The notes: a model not told the origin generated them from the sequence alone. Shown: positions 49,486 to 63,974, numbered from the stretch's first letter. The stretch is DNA of 64,000 nt from Dermatophagoides farinae (GCF_024713945.1 NC_134678.1:1240001-1304000), one strand, 5' to 3'. Numbers and translations are program-made.

Positions 49486-50090
49486 TTGGTTTGTCAAATC
49501 GATTCGTTATGATTAATATATCCATCATCATTACAGTGGTCGAGGTTAGTGTAAAACAGTTTTATTGATCAAAAAATAATAAACGTTATATATTTTGTCA
49601 CAAAAAAAAGATGCAATAATGTGCTTTGGCACTTTACATTTGGTTTATATAAATAAATAAATGATGATTATGTTCTCCTGAAAACAAAGTGAAAACGCTA
49701 CATCGAGATACTTTTGGACTGGTCCAAGATTTTTTATCTTTATCATTTTGCTGATCTTCTTTTCAAAATTATCACTTTGTAGTGTATTTACAACAACTTT
49801 TCAATTTTTTGACCAAAACAAAGAATATCATCAACCATGCAACAGGCTATGATAAGAGAAAAAAAATGAACCAGAAATCGTTCGTAAAATCATCATTATT
49901 TTAACAATATCAAATTTTCAATTATATATATGGATGATAGTTTTTTTTTCCAAATCGATCGAACTATTAATATTTGTGCAAGAAAATTGAACTTTTTTTT
50001 CAAAGAAAAAAAAATAAATAAATTTGATGGTCATCATCGATCTAGATATGAATTAAAAAAAAAATGTGGAGATTTCTCATCCGATTTATG

Positions 50091-50119
50091 ATCATCATCA
50101 TCATCATCATCATCATCAT
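50091..50119. repeat. (ATC)n microsatellite
   Basis: About ten ATC units, uninterrupted. Confidence 0.9.
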
Positions 50120-50806
50120 TATAATATCATCACTATGATTGCATTAGATGCATGCACTCATACAAACTGGCTAGTGTCCAAAATGTTGACCTACAGACAT
50201 TGATTGAAGCTCCAAACACACACACACATTTCAACATGTACATGGTTTTAAAACATCAAGTAGAAATGAGGTTATTATGGCTAACATCTACACACACACA
50301 CACACACACACACATAAATACCATCCAAGATTACCATCGAAAGTCGGTAATACCCAAAGTGATGAATCTCGTAGTCTTCGTCGTCGTCGTCGTCGTTGCT
50401 CTCAATGTTTGCCATGTTAAAGTTGATGGAATTGGACCTGAATGAATCAGGTTTTTTTTTTTGGTTGTTGTTAGAAAAAGGATTATCACGAATCTCATCA
50501 CATATATGAAACAAGTTTACCCAAATTTTTTTTTCAATTTTATTTTGATTTTGATGATGTTGATGATTTCAAATATGAACACCAGTGTTCACTGTTTTTA
50601 GAGTAAATCATTTGATGTGTGTAAATATTTTGTTTTTTGTTTTTTGGCCAGACAAAACAAAATAAAATGATGAGATATGGACAACCAATCAAATTTTATT
50701 GACCGACAAATTGTAGACAATGATCGGAACCGGATGCATCACAAACAAAAATCAAATAGACCTTGTGATTGAATCAAAATCGATCGATTTTGATTTACAT
50801 TTGACC

Positions 50807-50837
<31 letters not shown>

Positions 50838-52541
50838 CATTGATGACGAAATAACAAGATTAACGTCTTCATCTTGGCTATATAGCTGCTGGTGTTGTTT
50901 TGAAATTAATCACTTCTGTTTGTTTTTTTTTTTTTGTATGTATGTGCGCGATTGGCTGTCACTGATGATGATGATGATGATGATTGTCTGTGTCATATCA
51001 ATTTTTTTTTCTTCGTTTCGAAATCAATCAATCAATTTGATTTGGAAATCTAGTAAAGTAAAGTAAAAAAAAAAATTTACCATGAAATCTCGATTCTCTC
51101 TTAGTGTCATGGTTGACTTTCATTTTTTTTGAATATTTGTCTCTTTTTTTTGCATAATTATAATTTATGCAAAATGATCATTATCATTTTAAAATGGCCA
51201 TTTGTATGTGTGTGTGTGTGTGGCTATCCATTATTCAACAGATGAATGTCACTATTTCAAGATGAGAACGGACCCCGTCATAGTCGTGGTCATTGAGATT
51301 TAAATAAATTTTTTTTTTTTGCTTTTACAGACTCATCATCATCATCATCATCTTCTGAATGAAATTGTCAACCTTAGCAGTGGTGATGGTTGATGGTGGC
51401 CTAGATCATAAATTTCAACTAATTGAACCATTGTTATTTATTAACATGGGCCATCATCTTATCCACCATATAACATTGTGTGTTTGTTATGAAATACTTG
51501 TTATGAAGCTATTGTTTTATCAGAGCCAAGTTTTATAATAATAACACACACAAACAAAATAGATGAATGAATGAACGAAAATCTTTAATTAGTCAACTAA
51601 AATGTCATGATGATGATGATGACATTTCACATTTAATGATGGTCTTTATAACTGTGAAACGTACAAACACACACCGGATCGAAGAGATCTTATGTTTTTT
51701 TTTACAAATTAATACTTTTGTTGTGGTTAGGTTAAGTTAGTAAATCGGTGACAAACTGTTCTCTCATGTCATTGTTATTCAAGTTGAATACATGCATGCA
51801 ATGGTTAATTTAGAATGACCATCATTTTTTTTCATGAAATGAAATGAATATTTCTGCTGCTCATGATGATTCCCTTCATCTTCATATTTTTTGTGATGGG
51901 AAACAGAGCACTTTCTTTCACAGTGATCATTGACCATATGATTAAATGAGTGAGAAAAAAAAGAAGAAAATTTCATCACTTCAATCAATTGATCTGAAGA
52001 ATCGATCGAATGATTGTTTGTTGACGCCATGATGATGATGATAATTATATAAATGTAATCCGAAACCCCTTTGTTTACTTCCTGTTTGATATATCTGATG
52101 ACAACAACGACAACAATTGACCAGTTGTTGTTGTTGTTGTTATTGCTGCTGTTGTTGTTGGATCAAATTGACTTATAATTTGGATAGCCATGAGCAACTC
52201 AGACACAAACATAAACTAATGGATCGATGTGTTAGATATAATAACCGGATAACTTTTCCAACCAATTTTTTTTTTGGACATAAATGATGATGAAGCCATT
52301 TTGGATTTTGAGATAATCATTGATGATTAATGTGTGTGTGTATGTCTTACATCCTACATCGTATATTATTGATCAATCTATTCATCAATCCATCCATCCA
52401 ACCATCCATCTATCTATCTATCCATCCATGATTATTGGATAATGGGTCTTTTGACTTTTAAATAATAATACCCAATGGTCTTTTCTATAGATAGATGGAT
52501 AGTTGTTGGATAAGTATTTGACGAAAATTGTCCAATGGTGA

Positions 52542-52544
<3 letters not shown>

Positions 52545-52575
<31 letters not shown>
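52545..52575. repeat. (TG)n microsatellite
   Basis: About 31 bases of uninterrupted TG repeat. Confidence 0.95.
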
Positions 52576-52579
<4 letters not shown>

Positions 52580-53453
52580 CCGATAGAGCAACATGAAAGA
52601 TTGTTTTTTGTTGTTGTTGTTGTTTTTGTTTTTTTTTGTTATGAATGAAAAAAAGAAAAATAAAATAAACCCATTATATTTACTGGATGGTTGGCAGCAT
52701 CAGTTTAGTTTTATTTTTGTGTTGATCATTGAAAAAGCCAGTGTTGTTGTTGTTGTTGTTGTTGTTAATTCTATAAGTTTTGTAGTTATCTTATTCTCAA
52801 CAACAACAACAAAAACAACAACAGTAGTAGACTATTAAACAACAACGAAAAAAAAAATTGACCAAATCAGATTTAAGATTGAGTGATTTTTTTTTCTAAG
52901 AGTAAAGGGAGAGTGTGTGGTGTGCTGTACATACATGCACGTCAATCAATGATTAGTAATGGTCGTCGACTCATTTCATTTCATTTCATTTTTTTGTAGT
53001 GAAAATGGATTTAATATAATCAAAATCTCAATTCATTGAATGTGAATTGGTGGATGGTGGATAATATAGAAAAAAAAACCGAAAACCCAAAAAGCAAATG
53101 GGAATTGTTTATTCTCTCAACTACAAATATTTGATTTGACCAAACATCTGATGATGAGTTATATTTAGCCCATTATATATGAATTTATAGTTTTTTTTTT
53201 TTTTTTTTTTTTTTTGATTGGTGAACCACTTGTTTTACTTTTTTTTTCGTTTTTTTTTTCTTTTGTAAATGAATGGCATTTCTTCTAATTATAAACTAGA
53301 TCATCATCATCATCATCGTCGTCGTCATTCCAATAATGTTCAACACCACTACTGTAATGTACTGATTTCATTAGTTAGGATGAAAGATGATTTTTTTTTC
53401 TCTCTCTCTCTCTGATCCAAAATATATCACGATCTTCATCATCAATGATTGTA

Positions 53454-53484
<31 letters not shown>

Positions 53485-55159
53485 TCAAGGATAACTACAT
53501 CATTTGTTTTTTGTTTTGTTTGTTTGTTTTTTTTCCATAATTCCCTTTTTTTTTACTCGTCCTTGTTTTCACTTGTTGATCTGGATCGTGTTTGTGCATG
53601 TTTCATCTATGCATATATGACATATATTGATCATTTACGCAAAAAAAAAAAAAAATTTTCGTTATTTTTGTTGAACCGATTCATTCATTTATTCATGTTG
53701 GATAATCATAAATCATATATATTCGATAGTTTCTTTTTTGTTCGTGATTGACCACAACCACCACCATGACTGATGGTGGTGGTGGTGGCCAATCTAACCA
53801 ATTTGATTGATTATGATGATGCCCACCATTGTATTAATCGATAGCTCGATATTATGGTATGTTCCGTTATTGTATATTAGATAATCAATTAATTTAAATG
53901 AAAATTAATCCATTTATCATTCATTCCATATCATTAGCTTCTGTGTTCCTGTGTGTGTGTGTGCATTATAACCAATATTTGACCTCCAATGGTCTAAATA
54001 GCTTATTATCCTAATTCAAAGCAATAGTATTTTATTTATATTTAAAAAAAAATGTTTCTCATTATGATCATCATATCATCAATACTCTCGATTTCTCGAT
54101 TTTTTTTTTGTTCATTTATTCCCTCATTCTCATGTTTGCCCATTTTTCATCAATTGAATGAACCAAAATTTATCATGACAACAAATATATACTGGACATT
54201 TTGTTGATTGAACTTAATCCTCGTTAGTAATATATAGTCATCATTGTTTTTGTTGTTGTTGTTGTTGTTGATGTTAATTTAGACAAATCAAGCCATTTAT
54301 TTTATGACCCATTTCATTTGATTCAACTTGGATTATTATTATATATATACATATGGAATTATTTAGAATCGAATAAAAATGATCCATGATAATCGGTCGT
54401 TGATGAACCAAAAAAAAAAGAAAAAAAATGTCAACATTTTGTTTCAATCTCCAAAATCGATTTGTTCGATGACATTAGATAGTGCGAAATATAATACCAG
54501 ATTAAAATCATGACAATTCTATATAAAAGTGGTACATTTTTTGTTTCTTCTTTTGTTGCTATGCAAGAATACACAAGAACATTTTTTTTCTTTATTCATT
54601 TTCTTCTTCTTCTGCTGCTGCTGCTGATCAATACCAGCAGCATCAGCAGCGGCAACAGTACTATAGTAGTAATGTCAAGTGACACAAGGTCAAAATACGA
54701 GGTTATCGATAGATATAAATTTATCTGTTGTTGTTGTTGTTGTTGTTATTGTTATAGTTGTTGTTGTTTTTGATGGTGGTTCGTGTTGCCCCATCATGGC
54801 TCCCGTCCCTGAATTCTTAAATCAAATCTTTATGCTTTATGTATGTGTGTGATCGTGCATATTGAAATAATAAAGAATGTCTTCGACTTTGAATATGTAG
54901 ATCATGTATGTATGTATGTTTTTTTATTTTATTTTATTTTGGCCCAATTTACACAATCGGATAGTCTTTATTTGGCTGTAAACAAGAAAAGCCAGATCTA
55001 AATAACAATAGGATTGTGTGGGCACACAAACAAACACATACACACACACACACACACATAAACAATTTTTTTTTATATTGAGCAATGTGTTTGAATTGTG
55101 TAAAGATTAGATTCAATTATTGGGATTGCTATGGTAAATTTTTGACCATGTTGTATATG

Positions 55160-55185
55160 ATGATGATGATGATCATCATCATCAT
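55160..55185. repeat. Perfect 26-base palindrome from (GAT)n meeting (ATC)n
   Basis: A run of GAT units abuts a run of ATC units around a central GATC, giving two perfectly complementary 13-base arms with no loop. Confidence 0.9.
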
Positions 55186-56349
55186 GATCATGTGTGGATT
55201 TAATGTGATCACACACACGTAGGCATGTAGCTTATTGCTACAATCCAATCATCATCGAGGTCTAGGTCGTTATTGTATGAATTTTTTTTTCACAATCTTA
55301 TTCACTGTTTTTAGTTGCTGCCGCCGCCGCCAACAACGACAACAACAACACGTGTTGATTAATAATCTCCAACTATGGTTTTAACATGTTACGATTGATT
55401 TGTGTTGTCTATGATGATGGATCGATTGATTCAAAATTCACAATTCAATTTTTCCAATTTTTTTTTTCAATGATATAAATCAAAATTCAATCCAATCCAA
55501 CCGGATGACTTTTTGCGTGTGTCGCCTGTTGACCATTTTCCTTTTTTTTTTCTTTTGGTCAATTGAATTTACATTTTTATTTCCTATACACACAAACACA
55601 CACAATGATGGCCATTTTCCCATTGTCATCATCATCATCATCAACATTTTTTTTGTTGTTGTTGTTGATGATGTGAACATATTTTTTCCATTCACAACAT
55701 TGTTTAAGCGAGAACGAATTTGTGCATGTCTATACACGCTTATACATACATTATTGAGAGTCCAGGTAAAACTTTTATTTTTTTTCCGAAGAAATGAAAA
55801 AAAAAATCCCGTTGATAATAATCTTCTGATTTTGATTGTGTTTTTGTTTGTTTGTTTGTTTGTTCATTCAGTCAGGTAATACCTCATCATCATCATCTAA
55901 TCTATAGCCTATAGATTATAAGGATTTTTGTTTGAATCGAATATTATTTTTTTTTCAATTTTAATTATGGTGATGATTCAACGAAAAAGAAAAAGGTTCA
56001 AGTTCAAGGATAATGATGAATAACAATAATATAATGAAATTGGCCAAATGCCATTCTTGTTAACAATGACTTTGTGATTAGTTTAGTTTGGATTGTGAAT
56101 GATGACAATTCAAATTCAACAAATAAAAAAAAACATGGCCAAGTCATGTAACATTTGTGTACATAATTGTCATCATCATTTTATTGTGAAATTTAGGACA
56201 TTTATTCATTACATTCAGAAATTGGCATTAATCTATTTCTATTTTTGTTTTTTTTTTAATCTCAAAAAGGTACTACCGTACAATGATCAACTGTGTTGTT
56301 TATACAATACGAGACTATATTACATTTCTCTTCTTTACTGTGATCGATA

Positions 56350-59300
56350 ATGGAAAAAAAACTAAATCAGTTAACAACGACAACAACAACAACGAATATT
56401 CAATCACTTCGATTGCATGGAAATCCAATGGTTATTGACCAAAATGCAGCTGCATATATTGCTTATAATCATCATCATCATTTTAATACAGTTCGTGCGG
56501 CCAGATTAAAATCAATACATGGCCATCAGAATCAACATCTACATTCTATGATTCAACGACAACAGCCACCGGCTTCGTCATCATCTACATTGAATGGTCT
56601 GTTCACTTGGAAACGTAAATTAAAAACGAATAAAACGATTGGAAATAACGGCACTGGTACTGTGAGTGGTGATCGAACATTGATAGCTCGTCATACAAAT
56701 TATCGTCATGCTCAACATGTCGTATCGACCGTACCAAATACATCGTCATCGCGATCGATGGCCACGGTTCCGCCTTCATTGGCCCGATTATTTGTTCGTG
56801 ATGCTGGCAGTCCACAACGTAGTTCATCATCATCACATCCCTCGGACAGTATGTGCGTATGTCGTGGCCTAACTGGATCGACTTTTATGGCTCCTTCATA
56901 TTTTGATGATGATGATAGTCAACTGATCGCACCATCAAAAGGAAAACATTCCAGTGTTCTTTCCATGTCGAATGATTCATTATTAGTGGCCAATTCGAAT
57001 CAACAACTTACAAATACGAAACATCATCCTACATCGGTGGCTATGGGCAAGCATTTCCATACCATCAACGAACGTCGACTAACAAATGCATCAAAATCGT
57101 TGGACAGAATCGCTTCACAGTCATCAGTTTCGCAAAACAAACAATCAAACCAATCCATTAATCAATCAATAGGTCATAGTGGCAGTAATAATCGACGATC
57201 CATTCTAGAATGCAATGTCAATCCATACGAGCTTGTAATGACGAATGGTTCCAATCATGAACCGGATGTCTCATCCACAGCCAAATTAAGCAAACGTAAT
57301 AAGCCTAAATGGAAATCGACCACCGTGACTGTCAAGTCTAGTCATCCTATGTGGGCCAACCACACCATCAATAATAATCATAAAACCACCAACATGTTCG
57401 ATGCATGTCTCGATTGTAAGGATAAAAAATCGACAAACCGTTTAATTCGTAACCTCTTCTCCAAAGCAAACAGCATTAGAATCGCTGGCCAAACCGTCTA
57501 TTCTGCCATACAATTTGCTGATTGTCCTCATCGTCAACTGTCAGGTTTATTTGATAATGAAACCAATTTACAGCATCTACTACCGGCAAATCCATTGCAT
57601 CGTACACGATCTAGTGGTTCACTATCTTCATCCTGGTCGTTTGATTCCAATTCTCAATCTAATTCGGATTCATCACTCAATCGAACGTCGAATGCATCAC
57701 GACAACGTCATGATGTTGATCAACGTATTCTCACACTGATTGATGAACCAGAACCAGATTATGATGTGGAAGATAATAATAGCCATGTCTGTCATGTGGA
57801 ACATACAGATCAACAATTAAAAAATTCGAATGATATAAAAGTCGATTTGCCTCGCAAAAAGTCGCCAACAAATTCGATAAAACGTCCAAAGAACACCCCA
57901 CCACCACCACCACCTCCTCCGCCACCCGAATTGTTTAGCACGCCATTACCAAAGTTAACAAATTGCCCACCATTCAAAAATGAAAGTGAGAACCAACAAT
58001 CGAACATCAAATCATCCAAGTCAAATAGCCAGGAGGGTAAATCCTATCAGAATGAATTGAAAGAACGATTGAACCAAGGTGTGAAATCAATCTTGAAAAA
58101 GACCAATTTCTACTCACAACATTCATCATCGTTGAACGAAATGGTGTTGGCCGTCGCTGTTGATGATAACAGTGAGACCGATGATGTATCGTTCAAAGAA
58201 AAGAAACATGTCCATTTCCGTATGAAACGTACATCTCCATCATCGACTGTTGGATCAGTCGGTTTGAATCGTTCTCGATCGGCTAGTCACATAATCACCG
58301 AGACCATACATGAAGAGGATGATGAACATGGTGGCTACTATGACGATGTCTCCCATTCACCCGACATTGATGATTTGCCATTATTGACCACACGATCTGT
58401 CGATGACATGACCGATTTTGGTGAAAAGAATTCAACGGATTTTGCTAACGGTAAGTACATCCATTTATGATTTGCATTGACCTCATCATTATTCGTATGA
58501 ATGATTGATGGAATGAGGATGATTTTGATGGCCATATCGTGTTAAATATGTGATGGCGATTTATTTGCTGGTCATTTCAATAAAATAGTGTATGGTGGTT
58601 ATATTGACGAAATGGGCCATTCACTGATGATGCTCATTATGGATGCATGACCATAATCGTAAATTGATCCACAAATTATAGTCCGATTCAAGGTTATTAT
58701 TTACCTATCCAATCGTCAAATGCATTGAATATCAAGTTCAATCAACCTAAACAAAAGTTGCCCAGAAATTGATGTGTTTGATTTTTTATGCTTTGTGAGC
58801 ATCATTCAAAATTATAGATATTTGGGTGCCACTTAATCGATGATCGATCGATCAATCTAAGCAATTTGTTTGACCATTGATTCCGATTTAAATGATCAAT
58901 TTCATAAAAATATGACCAAGTTTATTGTTGAATGTATCCAGCCAGGCATATTGATAAAAAGCAAAAACTATTGTTCCTGGAAATCCATGACTTGTTGCTC
59001 AATCCTCAATTGTATGATGGAGATGATGCTAAATCTGAGCTTGATCTTGCCTAACTGAGCAGTTGGCGTGGTTAGCATTATTTTTTTTTTTTTTAACATT
59101 TCACAAACAAATGGTGGGTGAGTTCATTATATAATATGGATACTCTTTCCACCTGTGTAATTTATCTTTAAAAATCTAGGCTAAAAATTCTCAATTCGCG
59201 ATCGATGATTATTTGAAAGGCCATATAATGACAATGGTGTTTGGTGGTTTGAATAGCTTACTGATCCGATTGTCATCTTTTGTGTTTGGTTTGAAAGTCA

Positions 59301-62300
59301 CGATATTTATTCAATGTGTATAACCAACATTCTTTCGTCAAATATTTTACATACACACACACACACCTTTGGATCGTGACACTTATCATTTTAACGTACG
59401 GAAATGTTGATGATGATGATGATAAAGGCTTGTCTTGAATGTATATTTCCTGTTTGACAATGGCTATTCATGACAGTCAAACAAAACGATATGATTGTCG
59501 AATCAAAACTACGACGGTCGTGTTTGTGTGTGTGTGTGTATGTTTGGCAACAACAATTGAAATACACGAATCATCTGTTGTTGTGACCGTTTTCTTCACG
59601 GACCGACGCCCTAACTTGTTGTTGTTTTTTTTTTACGAAAAAAACAACACATTGAGAAAAATAATAGAAAATCGCTACTCAGTCTGATGATGTAAACATG
59701 AGAAAAAAAGTGCGGTTTTTCTTCAGTTTCGTATTTTAAAATTACGTTATTACAAATATGTCACCCCTTTTAATGTGCTTACCATTCCAATGACACAGTA
59801 TCTGTTATTTATTTTTTTTTTTGTCAAAATATAAGATCATCACGGGTGGTGTGATCACATTGAATTGTTGATCGTGTGAATGAATCTTTTACAAACGGTT
59901 TGCACACATAATTGTATACTACCAGTGGATCAAATGAAAAGCAAAATTGTCAATTGGAAAAAGCGAAAATGGTATTTTTGATTTTTGGTCGATGAGAAAG
60001 TTTTTTTTTTTCTTTAACCGCCCATACCATCACCATTATCGATCGACCAATGGTTTTTATGTTTCTGTCTATTTTATGCTTACCAATCATCATTTAACGC
60101 CCAAAAGCTTTTGTCAAAATACGTGACCTAACTATATATATGATTCAAGATTTGTCAGTTTTTCTTTTTTTTTTGTTTTGTTTTATTTCAAGCAATCAGA
60201 TTTAGTTTGTTAGTAGTTGGTTGTTGTCGATTCATATTCCCATGTCCAAATAAAATGTCCTAATTTATATTGGTAATTCAATTGCTATTCGTTTTCATTT
60301 GTGTAGTGTTGGACAATGTTGGTAACTTTTTTTTTTGGTTTTGTTTTGTTTCACGACAAAATTGAATTAATATTTGATTTTTGATTAGTGAGATACTTTC
60401 ACTTGATCAAAATTTTTTTTTATTCTGTAGCCAATTGTCTGATTTTTTTTTGTGTTTTGTTTGTCATAGGATGTACTGAACCATTGGATTCATCTTCATC
60501 AATCCAGAATCAAGATGAAGATATTATTGATGAAACTGGAAACGAATCGCTATTATTGGCTGGAAAAGAGAATAACCATTCATCATTGCCGGAAACTAAT
60601 TCACCTTCACCACCACCAGTACCAGCTCGCCGTTATCAACAGTCAAATGATGATGGCAATGGAAAATCGACTCCTGCTAAGCTTTCAACAATAATGAATA
60701 GTCCGAAATTTCATTCAACTGGTAGCGTACGATCATTGTTAGCTAAAAAATGGAATTTTTCCAACAGTACGGCAGCAACAATCAAACGATCGCCAAATCA
60801 TTCACTAGGTGAGCTGAATTATTTGACTTATCATATTTATTGATTATTCTTGATCATAGGACGACGATTGAATTTTTCGAATTTGTCTACTAATCAACAT
60901 GACGATAGCCTGAGCGATTCACAGAATGATGATCCAAAAAGTATAACTAGTTCGATGAAAAGTACAGATTCGGGATGTTCATCTTTATTTGAAACGTCTA
61001 CATCTCGAGATGATGATGACTTGACCGAAATAACAGAATCTAATCCGATCATAAAATCCGAAGATCAAGGGAATTGTCGTAGCGAACGTTCAGTCAATCG
61101 CAAGTCTGAAGTCGATGATCATATCTACGAGGAACTGGACTATTGTTACATCGATTCTAAAGCAATCAACAATGCATCTATAGCCAAAAATGATAACAAA
61201 ACAAAACGATTGTTTATGGGTACTCGTGATGAAATTTTAGACTATCTGAATGGTGCTCGTCAACGTTTTGATGTTGACGACAATAATAAACTTGATTTTG
61301 ATAGCGACCATATTGGCTCATCAACATCAACCAACAATCAGATAACTGCTGAGGATATCGAATCCGGATATCTGGGCAATGATGATTCTGGCAACAGTTC
61401 GCTTTGTATGGCCGATGACTACCAAGAAAGTCTGGTTTATTTCATTAAGAAAAAATCGTCCATTAATCCCGATTTGTCTCCGGTGGTTGGGTCATCATCG
61501 GCAAGAAGAAATCGTGTGAGTAACATCAGCAATTCATCCAGTGAATCATCAGCTACTTCTGGTGTATCAGTCTCTAATCTTGCAATGGATGACATGGATG
61601 ATGATGGAATTACTACAAGTAGCTCAAGTCTTGGTTCTAGTGCCAATTCATCCGGTTATTACGTGGTTGCTAATCGTATCGGACCGACTGTAGAACGTAA
61701 TGATTCTGGTGTCGGCCATGAAATCGGCTGCCGTACGACAGCCACCAAAACAATCTATGATACGGCTCCTGGTGTGGATGATGACAAAAAGGATCATCGA
61801 ATTTGCCTGGATTGTGAGCGACCGTCAGAGACGGGAACCAACCGTTCGCCAATGACCAATTCAAATGGATCAGCACCGCATTATTACCACACTTTCAGCT
61901 ATGTCTGTAATACTTGTCAAAAACGACGTAATGAACGTAAAGAGATTATTTCCGAAATTGTCGACACAGAGCTTAAATATGGTCGTGATCTGAGGATAAT
62001 ATTGGAGGAATTCGCGAAACCGATCAGCGTGGCTGGCTTGCTTACACAGCAACAAGTGGATGATATTTTTCTGAATCTGGACGAATTGATTGATTTGAAT
62101 TGCCAATTGGCACAAATACTACAAGATGCTGTCGATGTTGCCATCGAACAAGGTGACGAGGTAAAGTTCATGTCATTAAGTTTTTCACTACCATCACTAA
62201 TGATTGATTCGTACCAACAGGATCTGACCACAGTTAACATTGGTCATCTGTTTAATGAATGTCTGCTTGACAAGATCGCTGTGTTTGAACGGTATTGTAT

Positions 62301-63854
62301 CCGACAGGCATCCGCTTCATTGTTGTTGAACCAATTGGAAAAAGAAAAAGAATTGTTGCGAATTTTTCTTCGAGTTTCACAAATGGAAAATGCTTTGTTA
62401 CGTCGCATGAACCTAAGGTCATTCTTAGTGGTACCAGTTCAACGAGTTACCAAGTAAGCACCAATATGTATGAACTTTATTTAGTTTCTTATCGAATTAT
62501 TCTATTAGATATCCATTGCTGTTAAATCGATTGGTGAAAGTAACTCCATGCCATTACGCTGATTGTGATTCATTACGTGAGACACAGATGAAATTTGAAA
62601 TTCATTTGGACAACATCAATCAAAAGACTAAAGGTTCAATAGCCGCCACTACATCACGAATATGGCGCCGCATTTCGAACCTTTCATCAACATCGATGCG
62701 TATTCGAAGTAATGATGCCAATCACAATGTGATAGAAGATTTTGGTCATGTTAAACTTAAAAAGGTAAACACTCCCTTTACTATGTTGTTCTTGTTGATT
62801 GCTGATTGTTTTTTGTTTACATTTGATTATCAAGACTTCATTGGAGCTACTTAAGTGGCCTCAAGACGAAAGTCGTTTTGTATTGATTGGTCGATTATCA
62901 TTTATTGTGGAACGATCCGGAACAGCTGCAAATTCTGAACAGCTAAATGCATCATGCAATACTGGTTTGACAATCATCAATGGCTGCAGTTCACCACACG
63001 CTACTGTGCATAATTCCCTGTCCAATTCATCAACATCATCATCGAAAATCTGGTCTCGAACATTGAAATTTTCGACCGCTCATGCAGTGCTTATCGTAAG
63101 ATCCAGTCCTAATCCCGGTTCAGAACCGGAAACGTTAAACGTGGAAACATCAATCAATCAAACATTGTTGGATGTGGCCATTAATCATTCAAATGGAGAT
63201 TGTTTTGATGGCAATGATTCACTTAGATTTAATTCGACTGCCCGACGAAGATCCAGTTCAAAGAGTCCAATGCGTGTTAGTGGTTCCAACTCTTTAAGTT
63301 TAAGCCAACAATGTCCGAGCAAATCAAAAACGAACAGCGATCGTGAAGCCATGTTAATCTTGTTCAAAGAGAAAAATGGTCGATACACGCTGTGTCGAGT
63401 GAGTATAATGATGATGTAAACCTTATTTGACTATATTCAATTAACCTTATTTGATTTTCATGCAGGATGCTCTCAATCTAGCCATGTGTGTGATAGCAAA
63501 AGCGACCGATTTCGATAATGAAGGATATTTCGAGATACACGAGCTCGAATCACGTGAATCGCTACTGTTAAAGGTATGTTTCATAACCATATCCATTTAT
63601 TGGCCAATGAACCTATCTTCTCTTCGGTCCGAATACAGGCTGAAACACAATCCGAAATGCGAGAATGGCTTGAACAACTAAGAACACAAAGTCAATGCCT
63701 TGGTCAATGGCGTCGACGTCGTAATGCATTGCCTAACATTATGGTACTACGAAACATGGATACTGATATGAACCATAATAGCGATGAAGATGATAACACA
63801 AGTCTAAACCATTCCCAACATGAACGTTTTCCATCCAATACATTGTCTAGCTAG
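56350..63854 (+). CDS. Rho guanine nucleotide exchange factor, DH-PH (8 exons)
   Basis: Activates Rho-family GTPases. Exons 56350-58450, 60470-60808, 60860-62160, 62221-62453, 62509-62764, 62835-63398, 63466-63573 and 63639-63854 join in frame to 1705 residues. The long N-terminus (about 1-1165) is Ser/Asn-rich and apparently disordered, with a proline run near residue 520 and an SH3-ligand-like SPPPVPARR near 746. Two CxxC pairs (RICLDC, VCNTC) lie just before the DH domain, which starts near residue 1170 (KEIISEIVDTELKYGRDL) and includes LLRRMNLRSFLVVPVQRVTK and YPLLLNRLVKVTP. The PH region follows (SLELLKWPQDESRFVLIGRL; later REAMLILFKEKNGRYTLC) and ends with EMREWLEQLRTQSQ. The domain sequence resembles Drosophila RhoGEF64C-type exchange factors from memory, so the orthology is tentative. 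An in-frame TGA at 56341 precedes the chosen ATG. Intron 62161-62220 is 60 nt and contains no stop in frame. Confidence 0.88.
58451..60469 (+). other. Intron 1 of the Rho exchange factor
   Basis: Phase-1 intron of 2.0 kb, donor gtaagt, acceptor tcatag. It is less repetitive than the intergenic stretches, but no exon with both splice sites was found. A 62-residue frame at 58870-59058 has no supporting signals. Confidence 0.75.
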
Positions 63855-63968
63855 TCCAAACACACCCATTTAGAAAAAAAACCCACCTCTTAAATACCAG
63901 AACATGTAAATATAATGGAATGAATTCCTAACTGTACATAATTATCGTCATCACCATCATCATCAAAT

Positions 63969-63974
63969 AATAAA
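63969..63974 (+). terminator. Polyadenylation signal of the Rho exchange factor
   Basis: AATAAA 115 bases after the stop codon, close to the window end. Confidence 0.5.

Larger units (their letters stand above)
43003..56349. other. 13-kb non-coding stretch
   Basis: Very long for a compact mite genome. It holds (TC)21 at 43128-43169, (AC)n near 44200-44224, (TG)n at 46778-46806, 49459-49485 and 52545-52575, (ATC)n at 50091-50119, a 26-base (GAT)/(ATC) palindrome at 55160-55185 and T25 at 53191-53215. The only coding-like element I can point to is a short minus-strand segment at 47421-47486. The region may contain upstream non-coding exons and regulatory DNA of the Rho exchange factor. Confidence 0.5.

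Noticed and set aside
50152-50445. 97-codon plus-strand frame
   Set aside because: Most of it is translated (AC)n and (GTC)n repeat, with no splice or start support.
51230-51300. Minus-strand island reading LNDHDYDGVRSHLEIVTFIC
   Set aside because: No acceptor precedes it and no start codon is suitably placed.
56099-56349. Frame just upstream of the Rho exchange factor start
   Set aside because: It ends in a stop before the chosen ATG. The stretch from about 56270 may be 5' UTR but is not coding for this protein.
58870-59058. 62-residue frame in exchange-factor intron 1
   Set aside because: It lies inside an intron with good flanking splice sites, has no splice signals of its own and no recognisable domain.
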